Assembly (NCBI RefSeq): GCF_049739465.1
Contig: NZ_JBMHHY010000014.1
Span: forward strand, 215,459 to 279,458
Source: Embleya sp049739465
GTDB taxonomy: Bacteria; Actinomycetota; Actinomycetes; Streptomycetales; Streptomycetaceae
Reading direction: 5' to 3'
DNA: 64,000 bases
The notes under the pieces were generated by a model that did not search any database, was not told the DNA's origin, and worked only from the letters and a program-made list of their open reading frames with translations. Positions 18,138 through 30,100 of the stretch are shown here, in pieces (the stretch's first letter is position 1; every line of letters begins with the position of its first letter). The translations under genes were made by a program, and so were the position numbers.

Positions 18138-21100
18138 TCCCGTTGTCGTTCGCGCAGCGCCGACTGTGGTTCATCGACCGGTTCGAGGGGCCGTCGGCGA
18201 CCTACAACCTCCCCTTCGTGCTTACGCTCGAAGGTGTCCTCGACCTGCCCGCGCTGCGCGCGGCGGTGCGCGACGTGGTGGAGCGGCACGAGAGTTTACG
18301 CACGGTGTTCGTGGTGGACGACGACGGGGTGCCCGCCCAGCGGACGTTGCCCTCGGCCGAGGTGGCGCCGCCGGTGCCGGTGGTCGAGATCGCTCCCGAC
18401 GCGGTCCCCGAGGCGCTGGCCCAGGCGGTGGGCCGGCGGTTCGACCTGGCCGGCGAGATCCCGATCCACGCCCAGGTGTTGCGCTGCTCCGCCGAGGAGC
18501 ACGTGCTCGTGCTCGTCGTCCACCACATCGCCGCCGACGGCGAATCGATGGCGCCGCTGGCCCGCGATCTGACCACGGCGTATCGGGCCCGCGTCCAGGG
18601 GCGGGCGCCGCAGTGGCTCGAACTGCCCGTGCAGTACTCGGACTACGCGCTGTGGCAGCGGGAGTTCCTCGGCGACGAGCGCGACCCCGACAGCGTGCTG
18701 GCTCGGCAGCTCGGCTACTGGCGCGCCGAACTCGCCGGTGCGCCACAGCAGATGCGGCTGCCGACCGACCATCCGCGCCCGGCGACGGCGAGCCATCACG
18801 GCGACATGGTCGAGTTCGCGATCGACGCCGACCTGCTCGCCGCCGCGACCGAACTGGCCCACAGCCGCGGCGTGACCGTGTCCATGGTCATGCAGGCGGC
18901 GCTGGCCACCCTGCTGTACCACCTCGGCGCCGGCGACGACGTCACCCTCGGCTCCACGATCGCCGGGCGCGGCGAGGAGGAACTCGCGGACCTGGTCGGG
19001 TTCTTCGTCAACACCTGGGTGCTGCGCGCCGACCTGTCCGGCAACCCGTCGGTGGAGCGGGTGCTCGACCGGGTCCGGGACCGGGCGCTGGGCGCCTTCG
19101 ACAACTCCGACGCGCCGTTCGAGCGGCTGGTGGAGGCACTGAACCCGGAGCGGTCCACCGCCTACCACCCGCTGTTCCAGGTGATGTTCACCTGGCAGAA
19201 CAACGCCCGCATCGACCTCGACCTCCCGGGCCTGAACGCGCACCTGTCCGCCGTCCCGACCCGGACCTCGAAGTTCGACCTGGAGTTCAACTTCGCCGTC
19301 GACGCGGTCGAGGCGGGCATGCTTTGCACCCTCGAATACGCGACCGACCTGTTCGAGCGGGACACCATCGTCGGCATCGGCGAGCGATTCGTCCGCGTCC
19401 TGCGGCAGTTCACCACCGATCCGACCATGCCGGTGGGCGCGGTGGACGTACTGGCCCCGAACGAGCGCGAACGCTGGGCCCGGTTCGACGACACGGCGAT
19501 GCCCACCCCGGCGCTCGGCGTCCCGGAACTGGTACGGCGCACGGTCGAGGTGTCCCCGGACACGATCGCCGTGGTCTTCGGCGACCGGCGGCTGACCTAC
19601 CGGGAGTTGGACACCCGGGCGAACCGGCTGGCGCACGAGCTGGTTCGGCGCGGCGCGGGGCCCGAGACGCTGGTGGGCCTGGCCCTGCCCAGGTCCGCAG
19701 AGCTGGTGGTCGCGCTCCTGGGCATCTGGAAATCCGGCGCCGCCTATGTGCCGATCGATCCCCGCTATCCGAGCCGGCGCCTCGATCGAATCCTCGACGA
19801 GGCCCGCCCCAGGCTGTTGCTGACCGACGCGGACACCGCCCCGACGTTGCCCGGCGCGGACATTCCCCGGGTGCGCCTGGACGAGTTGGACCTCGACGGC
19901 GCCGACCCGGGCACCCCGGCGTCCGCACCCCGACCGGACAACGTGGCCTACGTGATGTACACCTCCGGCTCCACGGGCACGCCCAAGGGCGTCGCGATCA
20001 CCCACCACGGCGTGGTCAACGGCGTGCTGCGGTTGGCGCGTTCGGTCGGTGTGGGCCCCGGCTCGCGGATGTGCGCCGGGACGTCGATCAACTTCGACGT
20101 GTCGGTGTTCGAGATCGTCACCACCCTCGGCGTCGGCGGCACCGTCGAGATCCTGCGCGACGTGCTCGCGCTGGGCGAGCGGCCGGCCGGGTCGGGCGGG
20201 GTGATCAGCACCGTGCCCTCGGTCCTCGCCGAACTGGTCGAGCACCTGCCGGCCGGTTCGACCGCGGACGCCGTGGTGTGCGCCGGCGAGGCCCTGCCCG
20301 CCGCCCTGGTACGCCGGGTCCGCGAGGTGTTCCCCGGGGTGCGCGTGGTCAACGCGTACGGGCAGAGCGAGAGCTTCTACGCCACCACGTTCGCGGTGCC
20401 CGCGGACGCGCCGTGGCAGGCCGCCGGGAGTGTGCCGATCGGGGCGCCGCTGGGCAACATGCGCACCTACGTGCTGGGCCCCGGGCTGCGGCCGGTACCG
20501 CCGGGCGTGGTGGGCGAACTGTATGTCGCGGGCGCGGTCGGCCGCGGTTACCACGCGCGTCCCGCACTGACCGCGGAGCGCTTCGTGGCCGACCCGTTCG
20601 GTCCGGCCGGGGAGCGGATGTATCGCACCGGCGACCTGGCCCGGCGCGCCGCGGACGGCACCCTGGAGTACGCGGGGCGCGACGACGCGCAGGTCAAGGT
20701 CCGCGGGTTCCGGATCGAGACGGGCGAGGTCGAGGCCGCCGTGACCGCGCATCCGGGCGTGACGCAGGCCGTGGTGACCACCTACGACCGGCCGGGCGGG
20801 CGGCAACTGGTGGGCTACGTGGTCCCGGTGGGCGCGGGGGGCATCGGCACCGTGGACTCGCTCGGCGGCGCCGCGAGCCTGAGCCGGCTCGACGTGGACC
20901 TGACCGTGGGCGTCTCGGTCGCCGAACTGCGCACGTTCGTCGCCGAACGGCTGCCGGAGTTCATGGTCCCCTCGCTCTTCGTAGTGCTCGATCGCCTGCC
21001 GCTGGCCGCCAACGGGAAGCTGGACCGGGCGGCGCTGCCGGAACCGGTGTTCGCGGGCGGGGAATACCGGGCGCCCCGGTCGGCGGCGGAGTCGGTGTTG

Positions 21101-24100
21101 GCCGAGGTCTACGCCGAGGTGCTCGGTGTGGACCGGGTCGGCATCGACGACGACTACTTCGCGATCGGCGGGGACAGCATCCGCTCGATCCAGGTGGTCT
21201 CGCGGGCCCGGGCGCGCGGCGTGGAGGTCACGCCCCGGGAGATCTTCGAGCGGCGCACGGTGGCCGAGTTGGCCGCGCTCGCGGGCGATCGGGCCGGCGT
21301 GCGCGCGGTGCTCGACGAGCCGGCCGGCGGCGGCGTGGGCCTGCTGCCGCTGCCGCCGATCGCCCGCTACCTGCTGGAACTGGGCGGCGGGATCGACCGG
21401 TTCTCCATGTCGATGGTGGTGGACCTGCCGCCCGACATCGACGAGGCGGGGCTGCTCGGCACGCTCGGCGCGGTCCTGGACCACCACGACGTGCTGCGCT
21501 CGCGGCTGGTACCGGAGGGGCTGCGGGTCGAGGCGCCGGGGACGGCGTCGCCGGCCGCGCTGCTGCGGCGGGTGGTCCGCGCGGGGCCGTGGCAGGAGCA
21601 GGCCGAGGCGGAACTGGACGCGGCCACCGGCCGGTTGGCCCCGTCGGCCGGGGTGATGGCGCAGTTCGTGTGGTTCGACGCACGTGGCCTCGACGGCCCG
21701 GGCCGGCTGCTGATCGTGCTGCACCACCTGGTGGTGGACGGGGTGTCCTGGCGGATCCTGCTGCCCGACCTGGCCGCCGCGTGGGCACAGGTGCGGATCG
21801 GTGGGACGCCGGCGCTGCCCCCGGTGCGCACCTCGGCGCGGGGCTGGGCGCACGCGCTCGTCGCGCAGGCGCCCGACCGGGCCCGGGAGTTGCCGCTGTG
21901 GCGATCGGTGGTGGCCGGCCCCGACCCGGTGCTCGGCTCACGCCCGCTGGATCCGGCGCTGGACGTGACGGCCACCGGGGACCACGTCTGGGCCCGGCTG
22001 CCGGTGGCGGTGACCGAGGCGTTGTTGACCCGGGTTCCGGCGGCGTTCCACGGTGGGGTCAACGACGGTCTGTTGGCCGCGTTGGCGCTCGCGGTCGCCA
22101 AGTGGCGGCGTGCGCGCGGGGTGGAGGAGTCGTCGGTCCTGGTGCGTCTGGAGGGTCACGGCCGCGAGGAGCACGTGGTCCCGGGCGCGGATCTGTCCCG
22201 CACGGTGGGTTGGTTCACCAGCATGTTCCCGGTCCGTCTGGACCTGGCCGACGCCGACCTGGACGACGCCTTCGCCGGCGGACCCGCCGCGGGGGCGGTG
22301 GTCAAGGCGGTCAAGGAGCAGCTGCTCCGGATCCCGGACAAGGGCCTGGGCTACGGGCTGTTGCGCTACCTCGACGACGAGACCGGCGCCGAGTTGGCGC
22401 AATACCCGACCGGGCAGATCGCGTTCAACTACCTGGGTCGGTTCTCCGCGGCGGACATGCCCGCGGAACTGCGCGGCCTGGGCTGGTCGCAGACCCCGGG
22501 CACCGCCGAACTGGTGGCGACCCCGGACCCGGACATGCCCGCACTGTCGGTACTCGACGTGAACGCGCTGGTCACCGAGACCGACCAGGGCGCACGCCTG
22601 GACGCCCGATTCGGCTTTCCCACCCGGGTGCTCTCCGCCGACCAGGTACGCGAGTTGGCCGACCTGTGGTGCGCCGCCCTCGAGGGGTTGGCGCGGCACG
22701 TCGCCGAGCCGGGCGCCGGCGGCCTGACGCCCTCGGACGTACCGCTGGTCACCGTGGGGCAGAGCGAGCTCGAGGCGTGGGAGCGACGCTATCCGGGCCT
22801 GGTGGACGTCTGGCCGCTGACCCCCCTGCAATCCGGCCTGCTGTTCGAGTCGATGCTGGCCGACGCCACCTACGACGCCTACCACGTGCAGTTCGTGTAC
22901 CACCTGACCGGCCGGGTGGATCCCGAGCGCATGCGCGCCGCGGGTCAGGCGCTGCTCGACCGGTACGCCAACCTGCGCGCCGCGTTCGTGCCCGACGCCC
23001 GGGGCGAATACGTCCAGGTCGTGCCGGGCCGAGTCGAACTCCCGTGGCGCCACTTCGACCTGATCGGTCGCGGCGACGACGAGTTGGAGCGACTGCTGGC
23101 CGAGGACCGCGACGCACACTTCGACCCGGCGGTGCCGCCACTGCTGCGGATGTCGCTGATGACGCTCGACCCCGAACGCGCGGAACTGGTCTTCACCGCG
23201 CACCACGCGCTGTTCGACGGCTGGTCCGTGCCGCTGCTGATGCGCGACCTGCTGCGGCTGTACGCCTGCGGCGGGGACGAGTCGGTGCTGCCGCGAGTGC
23301 GCGGCTACCGCGACTTCCTGGCCTGGCTGACCCGACAGGACCGCGACGCGGCCGCCCGGGCCTGGGCGGACGAACTGGCCGGCGTCGGCGAACCCACCCT
23401 GCTGGCGGCCGGCTCCGCGGGCCGCACGGCCGCCGGGGACACCGGACAGCTCGACGTGCCGCTGTCGGCCGAACTCACGCACGGCCTGTCCCGGCGCGCC
23501 GCCGAGCTGGGCGTGACGCTGAACACGCTGCTCCAGGGCGCCTGGGGGGTGCTCCTCGGGCAGCTGACCGGTCGCCGGGAGGTGGTGTTCGGCGCCACCG
23601 TGTCGGGCCGGCCGGCCGCCGTCTCCGAGGTCGACTCGATGGTGGGGCTGTTCATCAACACCCTGCCGGTGCGGGTGGATTGCACCCCCACGGCCACCCT
23701 CGCCGAACTGCTGACCACGTTGCAGCGCCGGCAGGCCGCGCTGCTGGACCACCACCAGTTCGGGCTGGCCGAGATCCAACGCGCGGCCGGACTCGGCGTG
23801 TTGTTCGACTCCGTCGTGGTCTTCGAGTCCTTCCCCGTCGATCGGGTGGGCCTGAGCGAGGCCAACGCCGAGTCCGGGGTGGCGATCAGCGGGCTCACCC
23901 CGTTCAGCGGCACCCACTACCCGCTGGCGGTCACCGCCGACGCCGATCCGCTGTTGCGGATCGCCCTCCAGTACCAGCACCACGCGTTCGACCACGCCGC
24001 GGTGGCCGGCATCGGCGGCCGACTGGTGCGGGTGCTGACCCAGATCGTGGCGGATCCGCACCTGCCGCTGGCCCGGCTCGACGTGCTCGAACCCGCCGAG

Positions 24101-27100
24101 CACGAGCAGGTCCGGGTCACCTGGAACGACACCGCGCGACCGGTACCGGCCACCACGATCCCCGAACTGTTCCGGGCCGGCGTCGAACGCACCCCCGAGG
24201 CGATCGCCGTGGTCTTCGAGGACACCGCCGTCACGTACGCGGAACTGGACCGGCGCGCCGACGCGCTCGCCCACCGGCTGCGCGCGCGCGGCGTGCGACC
24301 GGAGAGCGTGGTCGCGGTACTGCTGCCCCGCTCGATCGAGATGATCGTGGCCCTGCTGGCGGTACACAAGGCCGGCGGCGCCTACCTGCCGATCGACCCG
24401 GGATACCCCGCCGAACGCATCGCCTACCTGCACACCGACGCCCGCCCCCAGGTCACCCTCACCCTCGCCGACGCGCCCGGGACGGGCGACTTCGCCCGCC
24501 TGGTGATCGACGACGTCGACCGGGAGGAAACCGCCGCCGGCCCGCTCACCCCGGCCGGCCCGGCGCATCCGGCCTACGTGCTCTACACCTCGGGCTCCAC
24601 CGGCCGCCCCAAGGGCGTGGTGGTCGAGCACGCGGCGATCGTCAACCGACTGCTGTGGATGCGCGAGCACTACCACGTCACCCCCGACGACCGAATCCTG
24701 CAAAAGACCCCGCTGGGGTTCGACGTCTCGGTCTGGGAGGTGTTCCTGCCGCTGATCAGCGGCGCCGTGCTGGTCCTGGCGCGGCCCGACGGACACCGCG
24801 ACCCGACCTACCTGGCGAAGCTGATCCAGCGGGCCCGGGTCACCATCACGCACTTCGTGCCGTCGATGCTCCAGGCATTCCTGCACGAGCCCGCGGCGGC
24901 CGGCTGCGCGAGCCTGCGCCAGGTCGTCTGCAGCGGCGAGGCCTTGAGCCCGGCCCTGCGCGACCACTACCACACGATCCTGCCCGCCCCGCTGGACAAC
25001 CTCTACGGGCCGACCGAGGCCGCGGTCGACGTCACCGCGACGCCGTGCCCGCGCTCGGACCCGGGGCCGGTCACCATCGGCCGCCCCGTGTGGAACACCC
25101 GGGTCCACGTCCTGGGCCCCCACCTCACCCCCGTACCACCCGGCGTGGCCGGCGAACTCTACCTTGCGGGACGGCAGTTGGCCCGCGGCTACACCGGCCG
25201 GCCGGGGTTGACCGCCGAGCGGTTCACGGCCGACCCGTTCGGCGCGCCCGGCAGCCGGATGTACCGCACCGGCGACCTGGTCCGTTGGGACCGCGAGGGT
25301 CGCCTCGAATTCCTCGGCCGGGCCGACGACCAGGTCAAGATCCGCGGCTTCCGGATCGAACCCGGCGAGATCGAGAACACCCTCACCGACCATCCGGGCG
25401 TCGCGCAGGCCGTCCTGCTCGCCCGCGAAGCCCCCTCGGGCGACCGGCAGTTGGTGGCCTACGTGGTGCCCGGCCGAGAGCACGCGCCGGCGGTCGCGAA
25501 CGTGACCCGGATGCGCCGCGAGGGCCGGCTCGACGGGGTGGAACTGCACGAGATGCCCAACGGGATGCTGGTGCACGCGCGCAACCGGTCCAACACCACC
25601 TACCTCTACGACGAGATCTTCGGGCGCAACGAATACCTGCGCTCCGGCGTGCGCGTGCCCGAGGGTGCCTGCGTGGTCGACGTCGGCGGCCACGTCGGCC
25701 TGTTCTCGCTCTACCTGAAGACCCGCCGGCCCGACTGCCGGATCTACGCCTTCGAGCCGATCCCCGAACTCGCCGAGATGTTCCGCACCAACGCCGAACT
25801 GCACGACATCGACGCGGTGGTCACCACCTGCGGCATCGGCCGCGAGCCGGGCCGCGCGGTGTTCACCTACTACCCGGACATGTCGCTGCTCTCCGGCCGC
25901 TTCGCCGACGAGGGCGAAGAACGCCACATGCTCGAACAGGTCCTGCGCAACGAACGCGAGCGCGAGCAGGCCGACCCCAACGAGCGGCCCGACCCGGCGA
26001 CCGGGGAGGAGGACCTGACCGAACTGCTCACCGAGCGGCTGCACAGCGTGCCCGTCGACGTCGAACTGCGCACCCTCTCACAGGTGATCCGCGAGCACGA
26101 GCTGACCGTGATCGACCTGCTGAAGGTGGACGCGGAGAAGAGCGAACTCGACGTGCTGACCGGCATCGAGCCCGAACACTGGCCGATCATCCGGCAGATC
26201 GTCGCCGAGGTGCACGACATCGACGGCCGCCGCGACCTGATCGTCGACCTGCTGCGCGCACACGGCTTCCACACCACCGTGGACGCCTCCGCCGAACTCG
26301 CGGGCACCGGCATGTACTCGATCCACGCCACCCGCCCCGACCTGATGGCCGAGCCGGCCGCCGGCCCGCCCGCAGCCGCCGAGCAGTGGTACAACCCCGA
26401 CCAACTCACCGCCGCCCTGCGCGCGCACGCCGAGGCCGAACTGCCCGAATACCTGGTGCCCAGCGCCTTCGTGGTACTGGACCGGCTGCCCGTGACGGCC
26501 AACGGCAAGCTGGACCGGGCCGCGCTCCCCGCCCCCGAACGCGCCGCCACCGGCCCCCGACGAGCCGCACGCACCCCGCTCGAAGAGGTCCTGTGCGCCC
26601 TGTTCGCCGACGTGCTCGGGCTGCCCACGGTCGGCATCGACGACGACTTCTTCGCGCTGGGCGGGCACTCGCTGCTGGCCACCCGCCTGGTCGGCCGGCT
26701 GCGCACGGCGCTGGCGGCCGACGTGCCGATCCGTACCGTGTTCGACGCGCCCACCGTCGCGCAACTGGGCGCGCACCTGCCGGTCGGATCCCGCACGCGC
26801 CCCGAACTGCGGCGCGCGGCCGACCGTCCCGCACACATCCCGCTGTCCTTCGCGCAGCGCCGACTGTGGTTCATCGACCGCTTCGACGGGCCCTCCGCGA
26901 CCTACAACCTCCCGCTGGTGCTGCGCCTGACCGGCCCGCTCGACCTGCCCGCGCTGCGGGCGGCGCTGCGCGACGTGGTCGGCCGCCACGAGAGCCTGCG
27001 CACGCTCATCGGCGAGGACGAGCACGGCGTGGCCCACCAGCGGGTGCTGAGCCTCGACGACCTGCCGCCGGACACGATCGGCGTCGAGGTCGAACCGGCC

Positions 27101-30100
27101 GCCGGCGCCGAGGCGATCGCGCGCGCCGCGGCCCGGCCGTTCGACCTGACCTCGGAGCCGCCGCTGCGGGCCACCGTCTTTCGCCACGACGAGCGCGAAC
27201 ACGTACTGCTGCTGCTGCTCCACCACATCGCGGGCGACGGCGAGTCGCTGGCACCGCTGGTCCGCGACCTGGGCGCGGCCTACGCCGCCCGGCTGCGCGG
27301 CGAGGCACCACGCCGCCCGGAACTGCCGGTGCAATACGTCGACTACACGCTGTGGCAGCGCGAACTGCTCGGCGACGAGGACGACCCACACAGCGTGTGG
27401 GCCGGCCAATCCGCATTCTGGCAACGCGAGTTGCACGCGGTCACCCGACCCCAGCGGTTGCCCACCGACCACCCCCGAACCGGGCCGGGCGACGGCCGAG
27501 GCGGCCTGCTCGAATTCGTCATCGCACCCGAACTGCGCGCCGCGGTCCGCGAGCTGGCCGCCGCCCGGGGCGCCACCGCGCCCATGGTGGTGCAGGCGGC
27601 GCTCGCGGTGCTGCTGCGCCGGCTCGGCGGCGGCGACGACATCACGATCGGCTCGCCGATCGCCAACCGCACCGATGAGGCCCTCGCCGACCTGGTCGGA
27701 TTCTTCCTCAACACGTGGGTGCTGCGCGTGCGACTGCCCGGCAACCCCTCGTTCGGCGAGGTCCTCGACCAGGTACGACACAAGGCGCTGGCCGCGTACG
27801 ACCACCAGGACGTGCCCTTCGAACGGCTCGTCGAACTGATCGACCCCGAGCGCTCCTCCCCGGACCAGCCGCTGTTTCGGGTCATGCTGGCCTGGCAGAG
27901 CATCGGGCACGACGACTTCGAACTACCCGGCCTCGACGTGAGGGTGGAACCGACGCACACCGCGACCACGAAGTTCGACCTGTGCTTCAACATGGCCGAC
28001 ATCGCGGACGTCGGCGTGGTCGTCAACCTCGAATACGCCGCCGACCTGTTCGACCGGGCCACCGTCGAGGACATCGCCGACCGGCTCACCGCCACCCTGC
28101 GCGAACTGGTCGCCGACCCCGACGCGCCCATCGGCGCCGCCGCCGGGATCGGACCGGACCGGGACGCCGAGGTGCTGGTGCGCGGGAAGCGCATCGACCC
28201 GGCCGAGATCGAGGCCGTGCTGACCACCCACCCCGGGGTGGCCCGCGCGGTGGTGGTCCCGCACGCCGGTCGAGGCGCGGGACGGCAACTGATCGGCTAC
28301 GTCGTCCCCACCGGGGCCGGCGACGCCGGTGCCGACCTGGACTTCACCACCACCGGTGTCTCGCCGGCGCAGCTGCGCCGCTTCACCGCCGAGCGACTGC
28401 CGGACGTCATGGTCCCCTCGGTGTTCATGATCCTCGACCGGCTCCCCGAGACGCCGGCGGGCGACCCGGATCGCACGGCGCTGCCGGAGCCGGTGTTCAC
28501 CGGGGGCGTCTACCGGGCGCCGCGCACCTTCGCGGAGACGGTCCTGGCCGGGGTCTACGCCGAGGTGCTCGGCCTGGACCGGGTCGGCGTCGACGACGAC
28601 TACTTCCTGGTCGGCGGCGACAGCATCCGCTCCATCCAGGTGGTGTCCCGGGCCCGGGCCCAGGGCGTGCGGATCACGCCCCGGCAGATCTTCGCCTTGC
28701 GCACGGTGGCCGAACTGGCCGCCGCCGCAGGCACCACGAACGCCCGCGATGTCGCGCCGGCCGAATCCGACGGCGACGGCGTGGGCCCGATGCCGTTGCC
28801 GCCGATGGCCGGGTACCTGCTGGAGCCGGGCGGCGGCATCGACCGGTTCGCGATGTCCACGCTGGTGGAACTGCCGCCCGGGATCGACGAGAACGGGCTC
28901 GTCGCGACGCTGAACGCGGTCCTTGACCGGCACGACGCGTTGCGCTCGCGGCTCGACGCCGACGGGCTGCGGATCGCCGCGCCCGGCTCGGTGGACGCCC
29001 GAGGGCTGCTCCACCGGGTCGCGGCCGGGGCCGACGCACAACGGGAACTGGACGCCGCCGCCGGGCGGTTGGCTCCGGCGGCCGGGGTGATGGCGCAGTT
29101 CGTGTGGTTCGCCGCGGCCGGCCCGGGCGCGGTGGGGCGGCTGCTGATGGTGGTGCACCACCTGGTCGTCGACGGCGTCTCCTGGCGGATCCTGCTGCCG
29201 GACCTGGCCGCCGCGTGGGAGCGTGTGCGGGCCGGGAACGCGCCGGACCTGCCGCCGGTGCCGACCTCGGCCCGACGGTGGACGCAGGCGCTGGCGGCGG
29301 AGGCTCTCGACGCGCGGCGCGTGGCCGAACTGCCGCTGTGGCAGCAGATGCTGGCCGGCCCCGATCCACTGCTCGGCGCCCGCGACCTGGACCCCGCCGT
29401 GGACGTGCACGCGACGATGGACAGCGTGTCCGTGCGGCTGCCGGTGGCGGTGACGGAGGCGTTGTTGACCCGGGTTCCGGCGGTGTTCCACGGTGGGGTC
29501 AACGACGGTCTGTTGGCCGCGTTGGCGCTCGCGGTGGCGAGGTGGCGGCGTGGGCGCGGGGTGGTGGAGTCCTCGGTCCTGGTGCGGCTGGAGGGTCACG
29601 GCCGGGAGGAGCACGTGGTCCCGGGTGCGGATCTGTCCCGCACGGTGGGTTGGTTCACCAGCATGTTCCCGGTCCGGCTGGACCTGGCCGACGCGGACCT
29701 GGACGACGCCTTCGCCGGGGGACCGGCGGCGGGGGCGGTGGTCAAGGCGGTCAAGGAGCAGCTGCTCCGGATCCCGGACAAGGGCCTGGGTTACGGGCTG
29801 TTGCGCTACCTCAACGCGGAGACCGGCGCCGTGCTCGCGGCCCATGCCCCCGGGCAGATCGCGTTCAACTACCTGGGCCGGTTCTCCGCGGCGGACATGC
29901 CGCAGAACCTGCGCGGCCTGGGCTGGACCGAGGTCGCCGATGCCTTCGGCCTGGTCGCGGCGTTCGACCCGGACCTGCCCGCCAAGTCCGCCGTGGAACT
30001 CAACGCGTTCGTCACCGACACCGAGCGCGGTCCGCGCCTGGACGCCCGGATCGACTTCCCCACCGGAGTGCTCGCCCCGGCGGAGGTACACGAACTGGCG

